Assembly: GCA_023430975.1 (NCBI GenBank)
Contig: JAEYYB010000172.1
Coordinates: 54,215-118,214, forward strand
Source of the DNA: Bacillota bacterium
Lineage (GTDB): Bacteria; Bacillota; Clostridia; Acetivibrionales; DSM-2933
DNA: 64,000 bases
Reading direction: 5' to 3'
The position numbers and the translations under genes were made by a program. Under the pieces are notes generated by a model. That model did not search any database. It worked only from the letters and a program-made list of their open reading frames with translations, and had not been told where the DNA came from. Shown one piece after another: positions 8,996 to 17,955 of this stretch (its first letter is position 1; every line of letters starts with the position of its first letter).

Positions 8996-9397
8996 ATGAA
9001 TATAGCATTAATAGCCCATGATACAAAGAAAGAGCTTATGGTAGCTTTCTGTATAGCGTACAAAGCTATTCTGCAATCCCATAGTCTGATTGCTACCGGT
9101 ACTACAGGGTCGGTGATCATGGAGCAGACAGGGATAAATATAAACATGTGTGCCCCTGGGCTTTTAGGTGAGCAGCAAATAGCTGCAAGGGTAGCTTATA
9201 ATGAGATTGATTTGGTAATTTTTTTGAGGGATCCTGTATCTCCCAAGTCTCATGAGCCCGATATTACATTGCTTTTACAGCATTGTGATACTAACAATAT
9301 ACCGTTTGCTACAAATGTTGCTACCGCTGAGATGTTGATTAAGAGTCTTGACAGAGGGGATTTAGCTTGGAGGGAATTGATTAACCCAAGTTATTAA
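8996..9397 (+). CDS. mgsA: methylglyoxal synthase, with altered active-site loop
   Basis: Family enzyme converts dihydroxyacetone phosphate to methylglyoxal and phosphate. The fold motifs IALIAHDTKKELM, ATGTTG (phosphate binding), FLRDP, SHEPD (catalytic-region His) and ATNVATAEML are all present, and the 133-aa length is normal. The loop that usually reads GP-x-GGDQQIGA, holding the catalytic Asp (Asp71 in E. coli), reads APGLLGEQQIAA here, so that Asp is Glu and two glycines are lost. Activity may therefore be reduced or changed. It lies between minE and spoIVFA, and ends at a strong terminator. Start and ribosome binding site (GGATGGTACAGGTCA) are only moderate. Confidence 0.9.
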   Translation: MNIALIAHDTKKELMVAFCIAYKAILQSHSLIATGTTGSVIMEQTGININMCAPGLLGEQQIAARVAYNEIDLVIFLRDPVSPKSHEPDITLLLQHCDTNNIPFATNVATAEMLIKSLDRGDLAWRELINPSY

Positions 9398-9414
9398 AAC
9401 AGCTTCTAAACTTT

Positions 9415-9472
9415 AAATAACCAACTGTAATAATGGCCAAAAGATTTGGTCATATGCAGTTGGTTATTTTGT
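9415..9472 (+). terminator. rho-independent terminator after mgsA
   Basis: AAATAACCAACTG pairs with CAGTTGGTTATTTT across a loop that itself contains GGCCAAAAGATTTGGTC pairing. Ends in a T-rich run. Confidence 0.85.
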
Positions 9473-9474
9473 TA

Positions 9475-9562
9475 TGTCTAGGAAATTGCTGTGTATTCTA
9501 CACTACAATTTCTTGCGACAACAATCAAGGTTGCAAAATCACTTCTTGATTTTGTGATGTCT
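9475..9562. repeat. family D repeat, copy 1
   Basis: Two small hairpins in tandem: AAATTG...GTGTA/TACAC...CAATTT, then CAAAATCACTTCTTGATTTTG. The same pair in the same order is found near 60.55 kb. The first hairpin resembles sequence at 11.73 kb and 16.36 kb. Confidence 0.6.
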
Positions 9563-9666
9563 ATATGAAAAGTGAATAATCTTTTACATTTGTCTATCGC
9601 AAATTCCGTAAAAACCGTTCGCTATTTGCTCTGACAAATGTAAGATCATTAACACTTTTCATATAG
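9563..9666. repeat. family A palindromic repeat, copy 2
   Basis: Full copy with TATATGAAAAGTG...CACTTTTCATATA ends. It fills the gap before spoIVFA with the neighbouring D and C repeats. Confidence 0.85.
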
Positions 9667-9735
9667 GAAATTGTGGAATATATTTCTTTGGAATTAATAT
9701 AATTTAAATATAAGATTAGTAACATTTTTGATGTA

Positions 9736-9771
9736 TAGATACCGAACTGTAAAGTTATATATCGGTTCGCC
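9736..9771. repeat. family C palindromic repeat, partial copy
   Basis: Contains AGATACCGAACTGTAAAG followed by TTATATATCGGTTCG, an inverted, incomplete version of the 60.47-kb copy. An upstream in-frame ATG at 9731 falls inside it and is not a believable start. Confidence 0.6.
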
Positions 9772-9808
9772 TGGAATAATAAAATACTATACCCTAAGGA
9801 TGAGAATA

Positions 9809-10780
9809 ATGGATAATACTACTGCAAGAGGACCATACCAACGTAGAAACACATATAATAGAAAAAAGAAAAAGAATGGTGAAAATAATAACAGGCTAGC
9901 TTTTATCATTGTCAAACAGTTAATTGCCTCACTTGTGGTTTTTTTGCTGGTGAGTGCTGTCATGAATTTAGATTCGCCTATAACTGATTTTTTGACTGAT
10001 AAGGTTAGTTATGTTATGGAGCATAACATTGAGATGAATGATATATTTGGGAAAATACATTCATTCACAGACATGCTTAAGAAAAACAATCTCAACAAGG
10101 ATATTGAGAAAGAAGAGGAAAAGTCAATTGATATAAGTAGTACTGAAGACAGTGTTATACCGGCTAGTGCACAGGTATACCTACCTGACAATGAGGATTT
10201 TTCAAAAATTGATTATGGGGGGATAATTGAGGAGGATGAGCCTGATACAGAGGACGAAAAGCTCAATGCCAACGAAAATAATCCAGATGGAAAGCTTGAA
10301 AAAAGTCAGCCAAAGGCTAATGATAATGTAAGTGATACAAAAAAGAGCGATACAACTAATAAAACAAACAATACAAACAATACAAATTTAAAGTTTATTG
10401 CACCTGTGAATGCTCCGTTAGGCTCCAAATTTGGTGAGAGAACACATCCAATAAAAGGTTCTGTTGAAATGCACAAAGGTGTAGATATTAAAGCAAATTA
10501 CGGTGTAGCGATAAAAGCGGCAATGTCGGGAAAGGTTATTGAAGCGGGGCCTTGCTCTACATTCGGAAATCTGGTAAAGATTGACCATCAGAATGGGTAT
10601 ATTACGCTTTATGCCCATTGTTCTGTTATAATTGCCAAAAAAGGAAATATGGTTAAACAGGGAGATGTTATATCGAAGGTAGGAAGTACCGGTTCCTCTA
10701 CCGGACCTCATTTGCATTTTGAGGTTTGGAAAGATAATACGCCGGTGGATCCGTTGGGTTATGTAAAAATTGGAAAATAG
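9809..10780 (+). CDS. spoIVFA: SpoIVFA-like M23 (LytM) membrane protein
   Basis: By position and domain layout this is SpoIVFA, which holds SpoIVFB in an inhibited complex in the mother-cell membrane around the forespore. It has a basic N-terminus (RRNTYNRKKKKNG), one membrane helix (~residues 34-52, LIASLVVFLLVSAVMNL), a low-complexity acidic/Asn/Lys spacer, and a C-terminal LytM/M23 domain. The zinc-ligand pattern looks complete: HP in ERTHPIKG, H-K-G-V-D in the next strand, and HLHFEVW. Bacillus SpoIVFA is not a functional peptidase, so whether this domain is active is open. ATG 9809 has AAGGATGAG upstream. The 3' end nearly abuts the SpoIVFB gene. Confidence 0.85.
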   Translation: MDNTTARGPYQRRNTYNRKKKKNGENNNRLAFIIVKQLIASLVVFLLVSAVMNLDSPITDFLTDKVSYVMEHNIEMNDIFGKIHSFTDMLKKNNLNKDIEKEEEKSIDISSTEDSVIPASAQVYLPDNEDFSKIDYGGIIEEDEPDTEDEKLNANENNPDGKLEKSQPKANDNVSDTKKSDTTNKTNNTNNTNLKFIAPVNAPLGSKFGERTHPIKGSVEMHKGVDIKANYGVAIKAAMSGKVIEAGPCSTFGNLVKIDHQNGYITLYAHCSVIIAKKGNMVKQGDVISKVGSTGSSTGPHLHFEVWKDNTPVDPLGYVKIGK

Positions 10781-10781
10781 A

Positions 10782-11669
10782 ATGATTTCTATATATAATA
10801 AAATTAAAATTCTAGTTAACAAGATAGAAATAAATTTTCTATTCCTAATCACAATAACCATTATGATTATTTGTGGTTATGCAAAAGAGTACTGTATGGC
10901 CTATATTTCCATGTTTCTACATGAGTTAGGCCATACTTTTTCGGCAGTATTTTTTGGGAATTCAGTCAATCTGATTAAAATATCTCCCTTTGGACTGAAG
11001 GCTGAAATTGAAGGAAGGAATGTAATTACTGAAAGACTAATCATTTACCTATGCGGTCCTCTAACGAATATACTTTTATTCATAATTTCTGTTATAATTG
11101 CTAGCACTTTTCCATATCATAAATCTATATTTACATTAATCGCTTACCTCAATATTTGTCTCGCAGTATTCAACCTCCTGCCTGTCATGCCTTTAGACGG
11201 AGGAAGGATTATTTTTGAATTGGCTTCTGCGAGATTAGGTAGCTATAAAGCACATAAGTACGTATGCTATGTATCTTATGTGTTATCAGTGTTTTTTATA
11301 ATAGTTGGTTGTATGTTAGTTTCTTATAATATGGCAAACTTTTGCCTGGTGCTGATTGGAATTTTTATATTTGGTGAGCTTAGGAGCTTTAAAAGGGAGG
11401 TAGCAATTATGAATATGAAGGATGTTATATATAGAAGATCCAGATTGTTAAAAAAAGGTATATATCCAGCCAGGGATCTGGTTGTTGTTAAAACAATGCG
11501 TATGGGGGATATTATAAGGAACTTGGATTTTGACAGGTTTCATATAATTCATGTTCTTGATGAAGATCTGAAGCTTTTGAAAGTTTTTACAGAGCAGGAT
11601 ATTATGGATGGTGTAGTCAAACACAACGGCGATATGACATTTGAGGAGTTTATAATGACCGATGAGTAA
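10782..11669 (+). CDS. spoIVFB: SpoIVFB-type intramembrane metalloprotease
   Basis: Site-2 protease (M50B) that, in spore formers, cleaves pro-sigma-K in the mother cell. The zinc motif HExxH is seen as FLHELGHTF, and the second motif as MPLDGGRIIFE. Six or so hydrophobic segments precede a cytoplasmic C-terminal region of about 90 residues (from ~residue 205) that includes a CBS-like pair of strands (FHIIHVLDEDLKLLKVFTEQDIM). The ATG is one base after the spoIVFA stop, so translation is probably coupled. The order mgsA-spoIVFA-spoIVFB after mre and min genes mirrors the Bacillus mreBCD-minCD-spoIVFAB region. Confidence 0.92.
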   Translation: MISIYNKIKILVNKIEINFLFLITITIMIICGYAKEYCMAYISMFLHELGHTFSAVFFGNSVNLIKISPFGLKAEIEGRNVITERLIIYLCGPLTNILLFIISVIIASTFPYHKSIFTLIAYLNICLAVFNLLPVMPLDGGRIIFELASARLGSYKAHKYVCYVSYVLSVFFIIVGCMLVSYNMANFCLVLIGIFIFGELRSFKREVAIMNMKDVIYRRSRLLKKGIYPARDLVVVKTMRMGDIIRNLDFDRFHIIHVLDEDLKLLKVFTEQDIMDGVVKHNGDMTFEEFIMTDE

Positions 11670-11686
11670 GGATTTACATATGGAAT

Positions 11687-11720
11687 AAAAATGGCCTATC
11701 CAAATAGATAAGCCATTTTT
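11687..11720. terminator. bidirectional terminator between spoIVFB and metF
   Basis: AAAAATGGCCTATC pairs with GATAAGCCATTTTT. Poly-A before and poly-T after allow use by both convergent genes. Confidence 0.85.
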
Positions 11721-11766
11721 ACTAGTGTTTATGAATTTATGTGTATTCTACATTGCTATTTTGTTG

Positions 11767-12633
11767 TTATAGTAATCCGCTATTATTAATTATCTCTGCA
11801 CTAGATTTTGGTCTATTCATTGTGTACAGATGAATTCCATCTACACCATTATCCACTAGGTCGCGTATCTGTATGCTGGCATATTCTATTCCTGCTTTTA
11901 ATAAATCATCAGGGTTATCCTGATATTTATCCAGCATAAGTACAAGCTGGGCAGGTATTGAACAGCCGCTCTTAGCAGTCATGGCTTTTATTTTTGAGCT
12001 GAATATTGGCATTATTCCTGCTGTTACAGGGCACTTGATGCCAACAATTGCGGCTCTTTCCTGGAACTCATAGAACAGCTTGTTATCGAAGAAAAGCTGA
12101 GTAACAAGGAAATCCACACCGGCATCAGTCTTATGCTTAAGGTTGATCATGTCATCCTTTATTTTACGGCACTCAGGATGACCTTCAAGATAAGCAGCTG
12201 CAGCTATGCAAAGGTCACTACTCTTTTGGCGTATGTGTGCTATAAGCTCGGATGCATATTTGAAACCGTTTTGATCAGCAACAAAGTTTGGTTGATCAGC
12301 AGGCGGATCACCTCTAAGGGCTAAAATATTTTTCACGTTGTTTTTAATCAATGAATCCACTATAAAATCAATTTCTTCAATAGAATGCTCAACACAGGTA
12401 AGATGTGCCATACTTTCTATATTATATGAATTCTTAATTTTTGAGGAAATTTCTATGGTTCTATCTTTCTGACTACCACCAGCTCCATATGTAACACTTA
12501 TATAATCAGGGCCAAGTGCCTTGAACTTTTCTAAAGTGTCAAAAATAGTATCCAGAGGGGTATCAAGTTTTGGCGGAAATATTTCAAAGGAAACAACCGG
12601 CTTTTTACTATTGAATAAATCAATTATTTTCAT
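11767..12633 (-). CDS. metF: methylenetetrahydrofolate reductase
   Basis: Reduces 5,10-methylene-THF to 5-methyl-THF for methionine synthesis or the acetyl-CoA pathway. The TIM-barrel motifs are clear: SFEIFPPK at the N-terminus (catalytic Glu), YISVTYGAGGS, HLTC near residue 79, LALRGDPPAD, and DFLVTQLFFD. The 288-aa length matches short bacterial MetF. The start is preceded by GGGAGGTCACA on the minus strand. It is a lone gene, convergent with spoIVFB, with no methionine genes nearby in this window. Confidence 0.95.
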   Translation of the reverse strand: MKIIDLFNSKKPVVSFEIFPPKLDTPLDTIFDTLEKFKALGPDYISVTYGAGGSQKDRTIEISSKIKNSYNIESMAHLTCVEHSIEEIDFIVDSLIKNNVKNILALRGDPPADQPNFVADQNGFKYASELIAHIRQKSSDLCIAAAAYLEGHPECRKIKDDMINLKHKTDAGVDFLVTQLFFDNKLFYEFQERAAIVGIKCPVTAGIMPIFSSKIKAMTAKSGCSIPAQLVLMLDKYQDNPDDLLKAGIEYASIQIRDLVDNGVDGIHLYTMNRPKSSAEIINNSGLL

Positions 12634-13020
12634 TGTGACCTCCCAAAATGCAATTACTATTTTAGAGTATTAATAATCTCTTACATTTGATCTAAAAATA
12701 TTATATCATAATTATAAATTCTGTCAAGTTTAATCATATTCTAATTAAATTCAATCATATACAATTAAATGCTATATATGTTGCGAAAAAGGTTTCGAAT
12801 TATATAATACCCATAAAACTTTTGTGTTTGCTGGTTCTTTATAGGGATAATGGACTATAAAAAATAGTACCGGATTTGGATAATAAATGATAGGAATGTA
12901 TGATTAATGAAATACATGAGATCTGGTAAGATTGAATTATAACGATATAATCCATTAATTAATGTATAGATTTTACTATGAAAATATTAGCAAGGCTGAA
13001 ATGGGGATGTGAAGAGAAAT
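12634..13020. other. gene-free stretch between metF and the TadE/G-like gene
   Basis: AT-rich DNA holding the divergent promoters of both neighbours. Around 12665-12690 it contains a degenerate half of a family A arm (AATAATCTCTTACATTTG). Nothing else was recognised. Confidence 0.6.
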
Positions 13021-14085
13021 ATGAACGTTAAATTTTTGAAGAGAAAAAAGGGTGTCTCTATAGTTATACTCTCAATAGCACTTACTGCAGTTTTAGGAAT
13101 GAGTGCAATTGTTGTTGACATAGGCAATGTAGCAATTGGAAGACAGAAGCTGCAAAATGCTATAGATTCAGCGGCTTTAGCGGCAGTTCAGGAATTACCC
13201 AGTCAAAGCAAGGCTTTGGAAACAGTTAATGACTACATTGTAAAGAACGGGTTTACACCAAGTGATGTCAAGGTTACGTTTTCGGAAGACAGTACAGAGG
13301 TTTTGATAGAGGGAACAAAAAAAATCGATTATCTTTTTGCCAGGATTCTGGGGTTGGAAGGAAAAATCACCAAGTGCAACGCCACTGCATTAACTGGAAA
13401 TATAGGACAAGCATTGGATTATGTATTGTTTTCAGGAAGCACATCTACAAATCTAATTATTAATGGTTCCCAAATGTACGTTAATGGGAACTCCCACACT
13501 AATGCTGGTTTTATAGCTAATGGTTCAAAACAAACAATAACAGGTGCTTGTGAAGCAGTAAAAAGTGTAGTTGTAAACGGCAGTCAAATTGAGATTAACA
13601 ACAGGATGCCCAATAGTCCATATGTTGATATGCCCGATTTCTCTGAAGCTATAAGGGTACAGGCAGAGAAAAGCGGGAAGTATTACAATTCAAGCAAAGA
13701 GTTTTCAGGGTCATATGTAAATGTAGATGAACCAATATATGTTGACGGAGATTTGACGGTTAACGGCAGCCATTTCAGAGGCGAAGGATGTATATTGGTA
13801 ACCGGTAATATAACATTTAACGGCAGTAATTTATATGACTCCACAAAGGATTCGGTCTGTTTTTATTCTAAAAACGGCAAAATTACAATTAACGGCTCTA
13901 ATATAAATTTAAACGGTATTGTTTATGCACCTAACGGCAGCATTACAATGAACGGATCAAATCAGACCATAATGGGAAGGGTAATAGGAAAAACTCTTGT
14001 GTTTAACGGGAGTCATCTTACAGTTGATGGAGCGGATAGCAACATGGGTGGTGTACCATCGAAGGGGGCAAGGCTTGTTCATTAG
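13021..14085 (+). CDS. TadE/G-like N-terminus with an NGS-repeat beta-solenoid domain
   Basis: Residues ~1-60 match the Flp pilus assembly TadE/G-like N-terminal region: a basic start, hydrophobic helix (VSIVILSIALTAVLGMSAIVVDIG) and the typical GRQKLQNAIDSAALAAVQ. The middle continues with an ISDSTEVLIEG-type strand region. From ~residue 140 onward the motif N-G-S recurs about ten times (INGSQMYVNG, IANGSKQTITG, VVNGSQIEI, TVNGSHFRG, TFNGSNLY, TINGSNINLNG, PNGSITMNGSN, VFNGSHLTVDG), each inside a short beta strand. This suggests a beta-helix or bactofilin-like fold displayed outside the membrane. ATG 13021 is chosen (GAAGAG upstream); GTG 13009 is an alternative. No other tad genes are adjacent. 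Confidence 0.8.
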   Translation: MNVKFLKRKKGVSIVILSIALTAVLGMSAIVVDIGNVAIGRQKLQNAIDSAALAAVQELPSQSKALETVNDYIVKNGFTPSDVKVTFSEDSTEVLIEGTKKIDYLFARILGLEGKITKCNATALTGNIGQALDYVLFSGSTSTNLIINGSQMYVNGNSHTNAGFIANGSKQTITGACEAVKSVVVNGSQIEINNRMPNSPYVDMPDFSEAIRVQAEKSGKYYNSSKEFSGSYVNVDEPIYVDGDLTVNGSHFRGEGCILVTGNITFNGSNLYDSTKDSVCFYSKNGKITINGSNINLNGIVYAPNGSITMNGSNQTIMGRVIGKTLVFNGSHLTVDGADSNMGGVPSKGARLVH

Positions 14086-14107
14086 TAGAATCGGAGTAAA
14101 AGTGAGA

Positions 14108-14141
14108 AATGGGAGCAAACATAAATCATGCATGCTCCCAT
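14108..14141. terminator. bidirectional terminator
   Basis: ATGGGAGCA pairs with TGCTCCCAT around a 15-base loop, between two convergent genes. No long T run, so strength is uncertain. Confidence 0.6.
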
Positions 14142-14156
14142 AAGTGATTTAGTATT

Positions 14157-16142
14157 TTAGTATTTACCAAATTCCTTTTCGCTTAGGTCAATATTCTTAA
14201 AAGCCTTGAAATTGCTGAAGGTATCAGGGGTTTTGGTATTACTCATTTGTTCTAGCATTTTTAGCACATCGGGACTAATATCATCAATTCCTTTATAGTT
14301 TAAGTGATTGCTTCTTTTGAGCTTGAATATGGAAACTTGCTCTTTTAGAAGCTGTGCCTGGCTTGAGAGCTCTTCGCTGGCAGCAGCACTTTCTTCAGAA
14401 GTAGCGGAATTGGTCTGTACCACCTGAGACACCTGCATAATTCCCTGATTTATCTGAGAAATTCCAGATGCCTGTTCATTGGAGGCTATAGCGATTTCGC
14501 CGATTAAATCAGCAGCTTTTGCTACACCTTCTACAATCTGATTTAATGCCGCGGCTGTATCATTGGCAATTTTTGTTCCGATATCTACTTTTCTAATTGA
14601 ACCTTCTATCATTGCAGTAGTCTCTTTTGCCGCATTAGCAGAGCGAGCCGCCAGGTTTCTTACTTCCTCAGCTACTACAGCAAATCCTTTACCGTGCTGT
14701 CCCGCTCTTGCTGCTTCCACAGCAGCATTTAATGCGAGAATATTGGTTTGGAATGCGATTTCATCGATGACCTTGATTATTTTTGAAATACAATTTGATG
14801 AATCATTGATTTCTGCCATTGCTTTTAGCATTTCAGACATCTGCCCATTGCCATGAACAGCATTTTCCTTTGCTGCAGAAGCAAACTCGTTGGCCTGATT
14901 AGCATTTACAGCATTTTGCCTGGTTTGTGAAGCAACTTGCTCAATGGAAGAAGTAATTTCCTCAATGGAACTTGCCTGTTCGGTTGAACCTTGGGACAAT
15001 GCCTGGCTTGATGCCGAAACCTGCCGTGCACTTGCTGCTACCTGTTCAGATGCATAATTAATGTTCCCCAGAACTTCGTTAAATGCATTAATTGTATTAT
15101 TGATTGCACCTTTAATTATGGCATGATCTCCATTGTAGGACCCTTCTACAGCAACTTGAAGGTTAGCTTTGGATATTTCGTTTAAAACAGCAGTTGATTC
15201 TTTTATCGGCTCCACTACAGCGTCTAATGTCTTATTAACACCGTCAACAATGTTACGGTAATCACCTTTAAATGCACTTAAATCTCCTCTGACGCTTAAT
15301 CGGCCTTCTATAGCATTTTCTGAGAGTCTCATGATCTCTTTGATTAAATTTGTTATTGATTCCCTCATCGTAATAAAAGAATTGGATAGTTCACCTATTT
15401 CGTCTTTTGTTGATATTTGAATACTTAAATTCATATCACCATTTGCAAGCTTATTAGCAGCATCCGAGACTTTTTGAATTCCGCCTGCAATAATTCTGCT
15501 TACATAATAAGCAATAAACATTGCAAATAACATTGCAATCAGTGTTCCAATTATAAGAACCATTTTGGTGGTGGTTTCCAGGCTCTGCTGAGTGGAATCC
15601 CTTTCTTTTAAAAGAGCATTTTCCATGTTAGCACTTTCCGTAACTATACTGCGAAGGTTATCCATATATGTCTTCCCTTTAGCAGCCGACTCTTCCCGTA
15701 TTACATCATCCATAACCTTGTTCTTATTTACCACTTCACGTCGTAGATTAATACTGCTTTCAGCAGTTTGCTGCCATGCTTCTTTTAACTGCTTAATTTT
15801 ATCAAGATTTGCCTGTTGCTTTGGGTTATCGCTTGTTAAATCCTTTACATCATTAAAGTGTTTTTCAAAATCTGCTTTTCCCTTATTATATGGATCAAGG
15901 AATTTTTCATCTCCAGTAATGGAAAAACCACGCTGACCTGTTTCCATGTTAATCATACTGGCAACAATATTATCAAGATTGGACAAAACTTCATATGTAT
16001 GCTCATTCCAATCATTGGCTTTAGCGTAATTAGAGAAATTAACGAACACTATAGTTGATAATATTGTAAGAATTAGTACTACCACAGAAAATCCAACATA
16101 TAACTTCTTGGCGATTTTTAAGTTATTAAACCAGTTTAGCAT
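14157..16142 (-). CDS. methyl-accepting chemotaxis protein with CHASE3 sensor
   Basis: Transmembrane chemoreceptor, 661 aa. A first membrane helix (residues ~11-33, LYVGFSVVVLILTILSTIVFV) is followed by a CHASE3-like extracellular helical region (NMETGQRGFSITGDEKFL is its signature). A second membrane helix lies at ~190-210, then HAMP and an additional HAMP-like linker, and finally the signalling tip with the highly conserved EIAFQTNILALNAAVEAARA and GKGFAVVAEEVRNLA. The C-terminal tail is extended and ends without a CheR-binding pentapeptide. It stands alone; a cheW lies 30 kb away. Signal unknown. Confidence 0.95.
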   Translation of the reverse strand: MLNWFNNLKIAKKLYVGFSVVVLILTILSTIVFVNFSNYAKANDWNEHTYEVLSNLDNIVASMINMETGQRGFSITGDEKFLDPYNKGKADFEKHFNDVKDLTSDNPKQQANLDKIKQLKEAWQQTAESSINLRREVVNKNKVMDDVIREESAAKGKTYMDNLRSIVTESANMENALLKERDSTQQSLETTTKMVLIIGTLIAMLFAMFIAYYVSRIIAGGIQKVSDAANKLANGDMNLSIQISTKDEIGELSNSFITMRESITNLIKEIMRLSENAIEGRLSVRGDLSAFKGDYRNIVDGVNKTLDAVVEPIKESTAVLNEISKANLQVAVEGSYNGDHAIIKGAINNTINAFNEVLGNINYASEQVAASARQVSASSQALSQGSTEQASSIEEITSSIEQVASQTRQNAVNANQANEFASAAKENAVHGNGQMSEMLKAMAEINDSSNCISKIIKVIDEIAFQTNILALNAAVEAARAGQHGKGFAVVAEEVRNLAARSANAAKETTAMIEGSIRKVDIGTKIANDTAAALNQIVEGVAKAADLIGEIAIASNEQASGISQINQGIMQVSQVVQTNSATSEESAAASEELSSQAQLLKEQVSIFKLKRSNHLNYKGIDDISPDVLKMLEQMSNTKTPDTFSNFKAFKNIDLSEKEFGKY

Positions 16143-16287
16143 ATGATTATCACCTTTACCCTAATAAATTTTTTGACTTGGTATTCTATAGTGATTATCG
16201 TCACGTTAATTTTGGTTAGTTACTGGGAATAGATTCCTGATTCATGATTTACTTGAAGTATCCAGTATTTATTTGGTATAATATTAA

Positions 16288-16313
16288 TGTAAGATCATTA
16301 GCACTTTTAATAT
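16288..16313. repeat. family A half copy
   Basis: Right arm only: TGTAAGATCATTAGCACTTT then TAATATA. The remaining gap to 16398 has a partial family D first hairpin (ATGGTGT...ACACCAC). Confidence 0.5.
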
Positions 16314-16516
16314 AGGTTATATGTTCTTGGATACACCTTATCTTTTTTAAAAATTCTAAATGTTTATGGTGTCTTCACACCACAATTTTGGATGTTCTAT
16401 TAAAAACAATCATTTTATTTCATTAAGGATAAATAATAAGATTTGTTTGAAGTTAACTATAGGCAGATCAGTAAGCTTTATCTGGTAATTTCTATTCAAT
16501 AAGAGGAGGGCTCCCC

Positions 16517-17765
16517 ATGAATATGAAGTATTAAGAATTCTTGCTGCTATAACAATGACTGCTTTTTTCATAACGGCTGCGGAATCAATGAAGAAATGGA
16601 TAGTGCATCCATTAATGCTAAAAGTGTAGAAAGCAAGAGAAAAATCATTTTTAGTACTAACAGGCTTGATAAGCTTGAGCAGCTCAATCAATTGGGAGAA
16701 GAATTCATGACCAGAAATCCGGATATAATTATTGAATTCGAAGGGTTAAAGGACTATGATAGAATTTATAAAGCAAGGCTTGCTGTTAATGAGCTTATGG
16801 ATATATCTGCTGTAACTGAAATGTTTCCAGGCATGGGTGATAATTTTGTGGAGCTTGATGATATAGGATTTTCAAGAGAAAGTTTTACAATACCCCTGGC
16901 ATTAATCAACCAGCATGTATATAGCCTTCCTATTGGAGTTAACTACGATGGCGTTATATATAACAAGGTTGCATTTAAAAACGCAGGTATAAATAAGGTG
17001 CCTCGGACTATGGAGGATTTATTTAAGGCGTGTGAAAAGTTAAAAGATGTCGGTATTGTACCACTTGCAATTAATGCAAAAGATAAGTGGCCATCCGGGT
17101 GGTATTCAAGAAGATATCCCAAGATGCTGTTGGATGATCCTGGGTATGAAAGTAGTTTAGCTGGAAAGAGCCAGTTTTTAAGTGATGACAGTCCTATATT
17201 AAGGATATTGGAAATTTTAAGGGACATGAAAGCAAAAGGATATCTGGAACCGGATATTGCCAAAACAGACTGGGAACAAATGAAGAAAGATTTTGCACAA
17301 GGTAAAGTTGGAATGACGTTTTTAGGATCATGGTTTGTTTCTCAGGTTATAGAAAATGGAGCAGAGGAAAAGAATATAGGAATGTTTCCGTTTCCTGAGA
17401 CAAAAAGCATAATCTTTGATAATGACTTTACATATGCCATAAGCAAGAGATCTATGAATATTAATGCAGCAAAAGCCTTCTTAAAATATGCATGGGAAGA
17501 ATCGAGGATATCAAAAGCAATGGGACAAGCTTCACCATTTAAGAATACGGCTAATAATCCAGAAACAATAAAAGAGCTGATGAGTTTTAATATTCCGGCT
17601 AAAACCATGATGACCGACACCAGTAAACCTAATGCATTGTTAAATGCAGCAGTTATAGATATGAATGATCTGTTTTATGAGTATTTGATTTCTGATAACC
17701 CAAAGGGTGTTATTGATGACTATAATTAAAGATGGATGATTGGAAGACAAAAGATAAATAAATGA
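16517..17765 (+). pseudogene. broken extracellular sugar-binding lipoprotein (family 1 SBP)
   Basis: The readable core (from the in-frame ATG at 16596 to the stop at 17729, 377 aa) is an ABC-transporter carbohydrate-binding protein: NRLDKLEQLNQLGEEF at the start, GVIYNKVAFKNAGI, WPSGWYSRR and GKVGMTFLGSWFV. The lipoprotein signal is present but split. ATG 16517, after an AGAGGAGGG site, is in one frame; the hydrophobic LAAITMTAFFIT stretch is in a second; and the lipobox-like GCG followed by INEEMDSAS is in a third. At the other end, DDYN-stop-RWMIGRQKINK suggests that a Lys codon mutated to TAA cut off the last dozen residues. ATG 16596 has no usable ribosome binding site. No permease genes are adjacent. 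Confidence 0.8.
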
Positions 17766-17829
17766 AAGTAAACCATAATTATAAAAACTTGGAATAAAAG
17801 AGAATATATTATATAATATAGCTGATCGT

Positions 17830-17866
17830 AATTATGCTTGATACTTATATCAAGCATAATTTTTAT
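17830..17866 (+). terminator. strong terminator after the sugar-binding pseudogene
   Basis: ATTATGCTTGATA pairs perfectly with TATCAAGCATAAT across a short loop, followed by TTTTTAT. Confidence 0.85.
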
Positions 17867-17955
17867 GTACAGGGAATATGGGTGTACATAGTACTGACAA
17901 ACAATAAAGCTCACTTAATAATGGTTAATAATTTAATATCTCAGGAGGGTTCGTT

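Noticed and set aside
9731..9808. N-terminal extension of SpoIVFA from ATG 9731
   Set aside because: The extension lies in a family C repeat and lacks a ribosome binding site; ATG 9809 has AAGGATGAG.
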